The notes beneath the pieces were generated by a model that was not told where the DNA came from, ran no database searches, and saw only the letters and a list, made by a program, of their open reading frames with translations. Both the position numbers and the translations under genes were made by a program. A stretch of 55,440 nucleotides of DNA from an uncultured Porphyromonadaceae bacterium (lineage in GTDB: Bacteria > Bacteroidota > Bacteroidia > Bacteroidales > Muribaculaceae), in NCBI GenBank assembly GCA_945873625.1, contig CAMCDS010000015.1, forward strand, positions 1-55,440, written 5' to 3'. Positions 1 through 8,539 of this stretch are shown piece by piece (the first letter of the stretch is position 1; each line of letters starts with the position of its first letter).

Positions 1-52
1 AAATACTATCTTTGTGGACGTCAAGGCCGGCGACTGTTCGGTTCCTGTCCAT
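1..52 (-). CDS. IS110-family transposase, N-terminal fragment (continues off the left edge)
   Basis: Reading leftwards from an ATG at 52-50, the 17 visible codons give MDRNRTVAGLDVHKDSI. The GLDVHKDS stretch is the typical first motif of IS110-family transposases, with the first Asp of the DEDD RuvC-like catalytic set. In this family the protein works with a noncoding 'bridge' RNA that pairs with target and donor DNA. A minus-strand TATATTTG promoter element lies 26 bp upstream, and the start codon sits at the edge of an inverted repeat. Only the extreme N-terminus is visible, so the subgroup (IS110 or IS1111) and intactness cannot be judged. The family call rests on one motif plus the element-like context. 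Confidence 0.7.
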   Translation of the reverse strand, partial: MDRNRTVAGLDVHKDSI

Positions 53-125
53 ATTATTGAATTTAGAATTATTCCTCCAAATATAGTAAAATTGTGACTT
101 AGAGCACGCAGGAGGGGACAGGAAT
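41..125 (-). promoter_or_regulatory. Inverted repeat able to sequester the transposase start codon in read-in transcripts
   Basis: Plus-strand 41-50 (GTTCCTGTCC) and 116-125 (GGACAGGAAT) are complementary over 9 of 10 positions. In a minus-strand RNA the downstream arm begins with the G of the transposase ATG. The upstream arm lies upstream of the putative transposase promoter, so only transcripts entering from outside would contain both arms. This matches the known way several insertion sequences (for example IS10 and IS50) prevent transposase expression from impinging transcription. The function here is inferred. Confidence 0.4.
78..85 (-). promoter_or_regulatory. Putative transposase promoter (-7 element TATATTTG)
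   Basis: On the minus strand TATATTTG matches the Bacteroidetes -7 consensus TAnnTTTG. It would start transcripts near 71, about 19 nt upstream of the transposase ATG. No clear -33 TTTG is seen at the right distance, so the promoter may be weak or may need a sequence brought in by element circularisation. Confidence 0.45.
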
Positions 126-149
126 CAAGGCGTCAGCCTTGATTTTTTT
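123..149 (+). terminator. Intrinsic terminator between the IS110 end and the CRISPR array
   Basis: A perfect 9-bp stem (AATCAAGGC / GCCTTGATT) with a GTCA loop is followed by a run of seven T on the plus strand. It would stop rightward transcription from the insertion-sequence side before the array. The same TCAAGGC heptamer also occurs at 21-27, so an alternative long-range pairing is possible. Confidence 0.65.
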
Positions 150-160
150 ATCCTGCCGGT

Positions 161-592
161 GTGGAAATCTCAAGATTTTTATCTAAATTTGCATCGTCAA
201 ACACAACATTGGCCGACGAAAATCACGTCGCAAACCTGTTGTGATTTGCCTAAAATTTCTTATCTTTGCATCGTCAAACACAACCGTCCATGCGTCGCGA
301 AGAAAATCAATCCGGTTGTGATTTGCCTAAAATTTCTTATCTTTGCATCGTCAAACACAACGAAAGACATCAGAAACTCGGTGGCAGGTTCGTTGTGATT
401 TGCCTAAAATTTCTTATCTTTGCATCGTCAAACACAACATGTACTATATTTTGAGAAAGCTTGATTTTGTTGTGATTTGCCTAAAATTTCTTATCTTTGC
501 ATCGTCAAACACAACCATCGCCAAACGGCATTTGGCTACCGCGCGGTTGTGATTTGCCTAAAATTTCTTATCTTTGCATCGTCAAACACAAC
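161..592 (+). CRISPR. Type II-C CRISPR array: five perfect 47-bp repeats, one degenerate repeat, five 30-bp spacers
   Basis: Perfect repeats lie at 238-284, 315-361, 392-438, 469-515 and 546-592, separated by 30-bp spacers (285-314, 362-391, 439-468, 516-545). A sixth, degenerate copy at 161-207 keeps only the last 20 nt exactly, and the first spacer is 208-237. Repeats start GTTGTGATTTG and end AAACACAAC; this length is usual for Bacteroidetes II-C arrays. Plus-strand polarity follows from pairing of repeat nt 1-26 with the tracrRNA at 5884-5906, so array transcription runs towards and against the cas operon. Each repeat contains TATCTTTG at repeat nt 24-31, a TAnnTTTG promoter element. The decayed repeat suggests the left is the older end and the cas2 side the acquisition end. 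Confidence 0.97.
261..576 (+). promoter_or_regulatory. Promoter element inside every CRISPR repeat (TATCTTTG)
   Basis: TATCTTTG recurs at 261-268, 338-345, 415-422, 492-499 and 569-576. Each is preceded at 19 bp by the GTTG that opens the repeat, giving a -33/-7 arrangement like other promoters in this window. Starts would fall about repeat nt 37-39, so each transcript would carry roughly 10 nt of repeat, then the spacer, then the next repeat. The degenerate repeat also keeps a TAnnTTTG (TAAATTTG, 184-191) despite other changes. Repeat-embedded promoters are established for Neisseria II-C arrays; here they are inferred from consensus. Confidence 0.6.
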
Positions 593-645
593 ACGATTAC
601 AGCAGCAAACTGCTATTCAATGATTTATAGAGGTTTGACAGAAAT
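593..645. other. Candidate leader / cas-proximal flank of the array
   Basis: This is a short AT-rich stretch between the last intact repeat and the shared terminator. It is the likely acquisition-side flank because the opposite end of the array carries the degenerate repeat. It contains one arm (603-612) of a 10-bp inverted repeat whose partner is at 689-698. No gene is present. Confidence 0.4.
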
Positions 646-698
646 AAAAAAGAGACCCGAACAAGGTCTCTTTTTTATTTTCGTCAATCAGTTTGCTG
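603..698. repeat. 10-bp perfect inverted repeat enclosing the array/cas terminator
   Basis: CAGCAAACTG at 603-612 and its exact complement CAGTTTGCTG at 689-698 flank the intrinsic terminator symmetrically, between the last CRISPR repeat and the cas2 stop at 709. They could extend the terminator into a larger stem or act as a protein-binding site. Confidence 0.6.
646..677. terminator. Bidirectional intrinsic terminator between the CRISPR array and cas2
   Basis: A stem AGAGACC / GGTCTCT is flanked by A-rich sequence on the left and T-rich sequence on the right, so it has a U-tract in both directions. It would end both rightward array transcripts and the leftward cas9-cas1-cas2 mRNA. Confidence 0.85.
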
Positions 699-708
699 TT
701 TCTATGAG

Positions 709-1965
<1,257 letters not shown>

Positions 1966-1969
<4 letters not shown>

Positions 1970-4900
1970 GGGTTCAGACGTTCCGGGACGATAATCTTGC
2001 CAAGACGGGTTACCTTAACCTTGACTGGGTTGAGGCTTTTCAGCCTGCCACTGCTTCGCAACCTGATATAATTTCCGTTCTCACTCTCTTCTTTTGTAGC
2101 ATCAGCTGTAGTGGAGGTATGTCTTTTAAAACTATAATCATTCGACGAGAGTTTCTGCACACGGTAAAGATGCGAGGTGAGTTCGGCGGCATTCCCGGAG
2201 GCAACCGCCAGCCGGATGTCTTCGTCGGCCATGCCGAGAAGGAACATCTCGTTGATCTGCATCGTCATCACCAGACGCTGGCCGGGAGCCGGAAGGCAGC
2301 GCATCACGCTTTGGGGGATTTCATCGCCACGGTTCTGCACGTCGTTCCACACGGCGTCTGTATCCTCCACCACAACCGGCAGGCCGAGCAGTTTACGGTT
2401 CACTGCCTCAGCGAAAGGCACTATCGACTCTACGAGCGAACCGTCGGGAGCCTCATAGAGGGCCACGTGATGGTTGCTGCCGTATTTATAGAACTCTGTA
2501 CGGGTTCCTATTATTGAATCACGGTTTACCGGCATAAGAGTATCCATTCCGTAACCAGTGATTTTCCTTACACGACGAATTGGCAAGAGTTTTGCTTCAT
2601 CTCGATAGAGCGTCTTCTCTCCCAAGCTTTTAACAAACTCAATATTACTGTTGCCTACTTCTGCGAACCTCTTCTCAATGGCTTTGCGCACGGCTTCGTC
2701 AACAATCTTTCTCTTTTTAATATCTTCAAAAGTGATCTCTTCTACCTTGTATCTCACCACTACCTCCTGACGCCAACAGTCGGCCTCCTCCACGGGGCGG
2801 TCTGAGCCGGCCACCACGAGGGGCGACCTGCGGCATGAGCGTACGGCTGCCTTGACGTCGAAATCGTGCATGCAAAGCCGCTCTTCCACAGCCTCGCGCA
2901 CGGAAGCGGAGCAGATGGCCGAAGGATTCTCAAAAAGATTTCTAAGGGGTCTGCGACGGTCAAGACGACGGATGACACCAAGTGCCTTATCCTCCGACAG
3001 CGGACCGCGGGGCACGAGGAGTCCCTCCTGCGCGAGCACCCTGCGCCCGCCGCTCCTCACATACCGCTTGCCGGGGGTAGTAACCTTCTTGCCGGGCTTG
3101 AACGAGACGGCTATCGCGCCGACAGCCTCACACACCTTGCTGAAAGGGAAATGAGGTTGGGAGGCGGCCCACTTGTCGAGGTTGCGACCCTCCTCGCCCT
3201 CATACCGGTTGCCCACGACGGTGTCGCCGACAAGCGCGTTGAGCGTATTGAGGCGCTGAATGTAACCCTGACGTGTAAGGGCCACAGTGAGCGCGTCGAC
3301 GGCATGATGGCGGTGGTCGAGACGCTTGGTCCATCCCTCGATCCTCTCCTCTGTGTGGGTCTGACCCTTATGGGTATATTCCACGGTCGCGGTCTGTCCG
3401 GCGTCGCGGTAGCGCGGCAGGTTGAGCGTATGAAGCACCTCGTCGTAGCCCCACGCGCGGCGGAAGAAGTCGGTAACACTTCCCGACGAGCATCCCACGT
3501 GGCGGCAGACAGTCTGCAGCACCTCCGTCGCCTTGCGGCTTATATACTGGGTGAGGCGCAGGTCGCGTTCGATGAAGTCAGTCGGGATGTCTTTCCTCGA
3601 CGTCAGCAGGCGGCTGTGTTTCGTCTTGGAGATTCCGCTCTTCCCTTTTGAGGACTTATACTCTTCGTAGAGCTTCCCTACGCGGTCGATGTAAGCGGCC
3701 AGGGCAGCGTCGCCCTGACGCTCCATGAAGTCGTAGGCCGTGAGCTGCCCCTTGGCGGCATTGCACCGGCGGCATGAGCACACCTTGTTGCTATAGCTGT
3801 CGTCGAACAGGAGCGACCGAGGAATCACGTGCTCCCGCTCGGCCTCGGCACCGGCAAGGAATTCCCTTATTCCTACCGGCTGTCCGCAATACATGCATCT
3901 TTCGCCGGCCTCCTTCCATAGGCGGTATTTCTGAATTTTGGTCTTCGACGGCTTCACGCCCATATCGGATATGAGGTCGGCAATCTCCTTGCTCTGCTTC
4001 TCGAGGCGGCTGTTGCGCTGCGAGTCGCGGGCGCGCTCGTCTTTGCTCTTGCGCAGTTCGCGGGCCAGCTCCACGCGAATCTCGTCCATCGGGCCGTATT
4101 CAGCTATTGCGGCATTCACCTGATGTATCATCTGGTTGAGTATCTTCTCCACCACGGGCTGACGCAGCTCACCCTTGCGGAGCAGCGGGATGGAATCGGC
4201 CGTGGCGAGGTTTTCACGCTCCTCGCGGGTGAGATAATCCGAATGGCGCACGCCGGCGTCCTCACACGCCTCGCTGTAGTTGCGTCCGCGCGCAAGCATC
4301 GGGATGATACGAGCCATGAATTTAGCCGACTTGCCGGCATACCCCTGGCCGCGGAAGTCGATGTTGAAGAGGCGGTCGGCCACCGCGGTGTCGGTGATGC
4401 CGAACTTGCGGGCCAGCGCCTCGCGCAGCTCGTCGCGGTCGGAGATGGAATAGCACGTGTGCCAGAGCATATAGAGCGGCTGCCTGAGATAGGACGATGA
4501 GACGCGGGTCATCAGTTCGCCCGTCTCTTTGTCGGCATATTCCTCCGTCTCTATGTCGAAACGCAGCAGGTCGTCGGCTCCCGCCACCCCATCGAGGGCA
4601 TTTTTAAGGCTCATGTAGGTGGTGTTGCCCTTTATCCCTTTCACCACATGGGCCTGGGCCGAGAAGCCGTCATCTTTCTTCAGTCCGAGAATCTTGAACA
4701 GGTCGGAGGTCTTGAGGCGGTCGTGGGTGTTGAGGAAATCGAATACGCGCTGACGCTCGTCGTCGGTCAGCCTGAACTCATACTCCTGCCGGCGCGCGTC
4801 GCCGAAGAGGGGGAAAGGTGAATCACCCCCCTTGCGCCGCCGCGACCTGTTGCGATAGTTTTTCAGTTCTATCGTGTTGACGGCCTCCCAGAGCCTGCAC

Positions 4901-5754
4901 GTCTGGGCGATGGGCGACGAGGCCGGAGCCACACGCGGTCCCACCAGACGCCGCTTACCGTCGGCACCGACAATCATCCTGCTCTCGAACTCGCACAGCC
5001 CCACGAGGTGCTTGCAGCTTTTGAGCGGACGCTGATAGAAGATGGTTTCCTCGATGCGACGGATAGCCGCGTCGGTGAGTATTTCAGGGAAACGGGGCTG
5101 CTGGGCCGTGAGTATCTGATGCAGTTCTCTCTCGTAGGCATTGCGGGGGAAGGTCTGCTCCTTGATTCTGAAGGTATAGACCCTGGCGCCCGACGGAGTG
5201 GTCCGTTCCGATTCGCGCAGTCTGGCGGCGAAATACTGTCCGGGGGTCTGTCCGGCCTTCCGCGCCTCCTCGTCGCGCCCGGCGATGGCCGAGAGAAACT
5301 CCGACTTCTCTTTGTCGGCCGCGCTCTCATCCTTGGCGTGCCTGTAGCCCCGGCGCGCGTTGATATGATAAATCACACGCCCCAGTTCGGCGGCGCTGAC
5401 CTCCGATCCGGAAGCCGCGTCGGCCCTGAGCTGCCACAGCGCCATGGGCGAAAGCCTGAGCAGGGAGTCGTCGAAATTCAGTCCGAGCTCTCCGAGGAGC
5501 TGACCGAGCATCTTGCGCCGCTGCTGGAAGCGGTCGAGCATCTTGCGTGCCGTGCGCCTCACTGTGCGCAGATGGCACACGGTCTCGCCGCTGCCCTTGC
5601 AGAAATCGCCTGTCTCGGCTGCGGTAAGCGGCACAATGCGCGAACCCATCCCTGCTATATCCTTTACCTCGCCCGACTCACCGTCGGTGCGTATCACGGC
5701 CCATCCTATCGAGCCGACACCGAGGTCAAGTCCGAGTATCTGTTTCATTGCCAT
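1966..5754 (-). CDS. cas9: Cas9 RNA-guided DNA endonuclease, type II-C
   Basis: This 1262-residue Cas9 cuts DNA under guidance of a crRNA:tracrRNA duplex. All nuclease motifs are present: RuvC-I with D10 (LGLDLGVGSIGWA), an arginine-rich bridge helix at about residues 63-85, RuvC-II with E562 (IRVELARELRK), HNH with catalytic H642 (REHVIPRSLLFDDS) and RuvC-III with H816/H817 and D820 (HHAVDAL). The HNH is framed by CxxC pairs (CMYC, CRRC), probably a zinc-binding form. The start at 5754 (MAMKQ) gives the usual short N-terminus; M3 is an alternative. The gene heads the cas9-cas1-cas2 operon and is divergent from the tracrRNA. The enzyme looks intact. Confidence 0.98.
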
Positions 5755-5785
5755 TATATTTTAAGGTTAATCACCATTACACCCG

Positions 5786-5816
5786 CGAAATTAATAAAAA
5801 ACGGCGAAAACGTCAA
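5786..5816 (-). promoter_or_regulatory. Putative cas operon promoter
   Basis: On the minus strand a -33 TTG (complement of 5814-5816) is followed after 20 bp by TAATTTCG (complement of 5786-5793), one mismatch from TAnnTTTG. It lies about 30 bp upstream of the cas9 ATG and almost back to back with the tracrRNA promoter, so a regulator binding near 5814-5846 could affect both. Confidence 0.55.
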
Positions 5817-5842
5817 CCGCCGGCGATTATTTTCTGAAAAAA

Positions 5843-5874
5843 TTTGGCAGGTCGGAAACTATTGACTAAATTTG
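5843..5874 (+). promoter_or_regulatory. tracrRNA promoter (TTTG-N20-TAAATTTG)
   Basis: A -33 TTTG at 5843-5846 and a -7 TAAATTTG at 5867-5874 are separated by exactly 20 bp, a full Bacteroidetes consensus promoter. The predicted start is near 5880, a few nucleotides before the anti-repeat. Confidence 0.85.
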
Positions 5875-5879
5875 CAGCG

Positions 5880-5971
5880 CAAAATAAGAAACAGGCAAAT
5901 CACAATAAGGATTTTATTCCGATGTGAAAACATTTAGAAAGAGGCGTTCTCCGGAGCGCTCTTTCTTTTTT
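5880..5971 (+). ncRNA. tracrRNA of the type II-C system
   Basis: This RNA pairs with the CRISPR repeat part of crRNAs and loads Cas9. Positions 5893-5906 (AGGCAAATCACAAT) are complementary to repeat nt 1-14 with one G-U pair, and 5884-5891 (ATAAGAAA) to repeat nt 19-26. Between them four repeat A residues face a single C, giving an asymmetric bulge. Downstream are AATAAGG, a short GGA/TCC nexus-like hairpin and a small GATGTGAAAACAT hairpin, then the terminator. Length is about 90 nt. It is divergent from cas9, as in several II-C loci. Confidence 0.9.
5936..5971 (+). terminator. tracrRNA intrinsic terminator
   Basis: The stem AGAAAGAG(G)CG pairs with CGCTCTTTCT, with one bulged G, around an apical TTCTCCGGAG, and is followed by six T. 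It forms the 3' hairpin of the tracrRNA. Confidence 0.85.
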
Positions 5972-6361
5972 ATGGGCGAGGCGGGTGCGTGACGAAAGGG
6001 AGGGGCGCTTCCACGACGCCCCTCCCACGATTCCACTATAAACTATATCTAACTAAACTTAAACCGTATCCGAAACTTTCTCACGAAACCTTGGGATACT
6101 TCTTCCTTATTGCTTTGATATGAAAACGCCTGAGCGCTCTCTCCGGTTGACGGTTTTAGGGGAGTTTATACTAATTCAACATGCGTTAAAACTTTGAATT
6201 ATAAACGTTAAAGGTTTTTTAGACTCGCCTTCGGACGCCGACGGAAGCCTCGCTAAGCCGCGAACGGCACGCCACTCACGCAATCATCTTGTAATCAGCC
6301 CACTGACACCCTTTCGCGTCATTAATGCGCTGATTTATTTTCTTATGTCGCGAGTTTTGAC
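5972..6361. other. Gene-free interval with a strong hairpin and an AT-rich inverted repeat
   Basis: No convincing gene is seen. A perfect 10-bp GC-rich stem (GGGAGGGGCG at 5998-6007, CGCCCCTCCC at 6016-6025) lacks a U-tract in either direction. An 8-bp inverted repeat, TAATTCAA (6172-6179) and TTGAATTA (6194-6201), lies in an AT-rich patch. The stretch 6030-6120 is unusually AT-rich and non-coding, and could hold the tail of a small RNA, but nothing firm supports that. Confidence 0.5.
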
Positions 6362-6369
6362 TACTTTTG
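6362..6369 (+). promoter_or_regulatory. Putative promoter for the DUF5063 gene (TACTTTTG)
   Basis: TACTTTTG matches TAnnTTTG and lies 60 bp before the ATG at 6429. Only a T-rich, imperfect -33 (TTTT) is found 20 bp upstream. Confidence 0.5.
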
Positions 6370-6428
6370 TGGAACGGGAGCGGCCGCCGTCTGCCGGCGA
6401 CGCTGCCGATTAACAAGCGAATCGCATT

Positions 6429-6947
6429 ATGATTGAAAAGGACAGACGCACAAGACTCTGGGAGACGGTGGCCGCCGCCACACGTTTCTGCATTGCGGTG
6501 GAAAACGCGCGCGAGATGGAGAAAAACGCCTTTGTGGCCGAGATGACCGGCTCGCTGCCCCGCCTCTACGTCAGCTTCTGCGAGACGGAGGCCGAGGAGA
6601 CCGACGACGTGTTTTTTCCGGCTTCGTATGTCGACGAGGATTATTACGAAAGCGTCAGACGCAATATGGAGGCTCTGATAGGTGCCGACGACACGTATCT
6701 CGAGACGTTCGAGGACGATATGAAGTACAGCTCCGAGCCGATAGCCGCCTCGGTGGCCGAGGGGCTGGCCGACATCTTCCAGGACCTCTACAACTTCGCT
6801 ACGGCCGTCAAGGAGTCGGAAGGGGAAGCGCTCGAACGCGCCTACGCCGAATGTCGCGAAAACTTCAACTCCTACTGGAGCCGCACGCTCTGCAACGTGA
6901 TGCGTCCGCTCAACCAGATGCGCCTCAATCCCTCCGACGAGGAATAA
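6429..6947 (+). CDS. DUF5063 domain protein
   Basis: A 172-residue soluble acidic protein with the layout of the Bacteroidales DUF5063 family: an N-terminal helix (RTRLWETVAAATRFCIAVEN), a central LPRLYVSF segment, and a C-terminal ALERAYAECRENFNSYWSRT helix. The function of this family is unknown. There is no signal peptide or membrane segment. Its stop codon is followed immediately by a 40-bp palindromic repeat that also ends the mobile-like element at 52041-52235, which may serve as, or have replaced, the 3' end of the transcript. Confidence 0.8.
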   Translation: MIEKDRRTRLWETVAAATRFCIAVENAREMEKNAFVAEMTGSLPRLYVSFCETEAEETDDVFFPASYVDEDYYESVRRNMEALIGADDTYLETFEDDMKYSSEPIAASVAEGLADIFQDLYNFATAVKESEGEALERAYAECRENFNSYWSRTLCNVMRPLNQMRLNPSDEE

Positions 6948-6987
6948 GAGTATGTTTGAATTTAACACGAATTGATTTAAACATACT
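6948..6987. repeat. 40-bp palindromic repeat, identical to the right end of the element at 52041-52235
   Basis: The sequence runs from GAGTATGTTTGAATTTAAC to TTTAAACATACT, with arms AGTATGTTT and AAACATACT. Its reverse complement is identical at all 40 positions to 52196-52235, about 45 kb away. It touches the stop codon of the DUF5063 gene. It is probably a solo end or deletion derivative of a MITE-like family. Confidence 0.85.
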
Positions 6988-7028
6988 ATAAAACCCAAGA
7001 CCAAACATTGACAACAGAATATAATATC

Positions 7029-8339
7029 ATGGATATCAACCGCCTGCTCAACTGGCTCGATGAGTCGACCTGCAACTTCCTTGCAGTGAAGACTATCTGC
7101 GCGGAGCTCGAAGCCAAGGGCTTCACCCGCCTCCTCCCCGAAAACGTATGGAACCTCCGTCCCGGCGACCGCCGCTATATCACGAAAAACGACAGCTCGG
7201 TGTTCGCCTTCATCGCCGGTGAGAAATCGCCCGCCGAGGCCGGTTTCCGCATCATCTCGGCCCACAGCGACTCCCCCTGCTTCAAGATCAAGCCCAACGC
7301 CGAGATCTACGGCGACGGCGGAGTGGTGAGCCTCAACGTCGAGAAGTATGGCGGCGGAATCCTCTACACCTGGTTCGACCGTCCGCTCTCGATCTCGGGA
7401 CGCGTGATGACTGCCGGCGACGACGCCCTTCATCCCCGCACGCATCTCGTCGACCTGAAGGCTCCCGTGGCCTTCATCCCCCATCTCGCCATCCATTTCA
7501 ACCGTGGCGTGAACGAGGGTAATCCCCTCTCGGTGCAGAAAGACATGAAGCCCGTGGTGGGCTACTACGACGCCGAGACCTACGCCGGCATCAAGGCCCG
7601 CGGCGGAGTGGTGAAGTGTCTGGTGGCCGACAAACTCGGAATCCGCCCGGAAGACATACTCGAATATGAGCTCTGCCTATATCCGCTCGAGCCGGCCGCC
7701 ACGGCAGGCGCCAGCAACGAGTATTTCCAGTCGGCGCGCATCGACGACCTCTCGATGGCCTACGCCGGGCTTGAGGCCATGCTCTCGACGGCCGACAACG
7801 CTACGCCCTACACACGCGTGCTGGCCATCTTCGACAACGAGGAGACCGGATCGGGCACCAAGCAGGGTGCCGCCTCGCCAGTGCTCGCCGAGATGCTCAG
7901 CCGCCTCACTGCCGGCTACGGCAAAGAGAGCCAGGAGGAGTATTACCGCGCCGTGGCACGCAGCTTCATGATCTCGGCCGACGACGCCCACGCTTGGCAT
8001 CCCAACTACAACGAGAAATACGACCCGACCAACCATCCTGTGATCGGCGGAGGCCCGGTGATAAAGATCAACGCCAACTGCAAGTATATGACCGACGCCG
8101 AGGGCGCCGCCGTATTCAAGCAGCTCTGCCTCGACGCCGGCGTGAAGTGCCAGTACTTCGTCAACCACAGCGACGTCGCCGGCGGATCGACCCTCGGCAA
8201 CATCCTGACGTCGCAGATTCCGCTTAGCGGCGTCGACATGGGATGCGCCATCTGGGCGATGCACTCGGCCCGCGAGACAGCCGGCGTGGCCGACCATTTC
8301 TCCACCGTGCGCGTCTTCTCAGGCTTCTTCGGAGCGTAA
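7029..8339 (+). CDS. apeB: M18-family aminopeptidase (aspartyl aminopeptidase type)
   Basis: A metallo-aminopeptidase of 436 residues, removing N-terminal (often acidic) residues from peptides in the cytoplasm. M18 metal-site motifs are visible in order: SAHSDSPCFK (His), RIDDLS (Asp), FDNEETGS (Glu pair), SADDAHAWHPN and the C-terminal VNHSDVAGGSTLG (His). The ATG at 7029 (MDINRLLNWLDES) fits the family; an upstream in-frame TTG at 7008 would add seven residues but is less likely. Length is typical. The gene stands alone between the palindromic repeat and the tig promoter. Confidence 0.93.
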   Translation: MDINRLLNWLDESTCNFLAVKTICAELEAKGFTRLLPENVWNLRPGDRRYITKNDSSVFAFIAGEKSPAEAGFRIISAHSDSPCFKIKPNAEIYGDGGVVSLNVEKYGGGILYTWFDRPLSISGRVMTAGDDALHPRTHLVDLKAPVAFIPHLAIHFNRGVNEGNPLSVQKDMKPVVGYYDAETYAGIKARGGVVKCLVADKLGIRPEDILEYELCLYPLEPAATAGASNEYFQSARIDDLSMAYAGLEAMLSTADNATPYTRVLAIFDNEETGSGTKQGAASPVLAEMLSRLTAGYGKESQEEYYRAVARSFMISADDAHAWHPNYNEKYDPTNHPVIGGGPVIKINANCKYMTDAEGAAVFKQLCLDAGVKCQYFVNHSDVAGGSTLGNILTSQIPLSGVDMGCAIWAMHSARETAGVADHFSTVRVFSGFFGA

Positions 8340-8367
8340 GGGCGCCGGCGCCTGAGGTGCAGGCCGG

Positions 8368-8399
8368 TTTGCAACATTGCCGGAATTTTAGTAATTTTG
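8368..8399 (+). promoter_or_regulatory. tig promoter (TTTG-N20-TAATTTTG)
   Basis: A TTTG at 8368-8371 and a TAATTTTG at 8392-8399 with a 20-bp spacer make a consensus Bacteroidetes promoter. The start near 8405 leaves a 5' leader of about 135 nt before the tig ATG. Confidence 0.85.
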
Positions 8400-8539
8400 C
8401 AACTTCGCAGCGGACTTCTGTCCGCGCAGGCGCGTCATGCCCGGCATACACGCCTGTCTGCCAACGAAATAACTAAATTAATCCAATCGGAAGCAGCTGC
8501 GCCGCGGCCGCTTCCGGACATACACACACGATTCATAGA

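Larger units (their letters stand above)
1..187 (-). mobile_element. Left end of an IS110-family insertion sequence beside the CRISPR array (border uncertain)
   Basis: The transposase start (52-50), its promoter, an inverted repeat and a strong hairpin lie between 1 and about 150. From 188 onward the sequence matches the 3' 20 nt of the CRISPR repeat exactly. The element's outer border therefore falls somewhere between about 150 and 188. IS110 elements lack conventional terminal inverted repeats, and in the IS110 subgroup the bridge RNA is encoded in the noncoding end upstream of the transposase. The roughly 100-135 bp here is where such an RNA would lie, but no bridge-RNA structure is demonstrated. 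Confidence 0.5.

Noticed and set aside
1..149. A plus-strand small RNA starting at TATCTTTG (7-14) and ending at the terminator at 149
   Set aside because: The TATCTTTG is better explained as the reverse complement of IS110 transposase codons. No -33 can be seen because it would lie outside the window.
2866..3651. A 261-codon frame antisense to cas9, and several others in the cas operon
   Set aside because: These are shadows of a GC-rich coding strand. Cas9 motifs are continuous on the minus strand.
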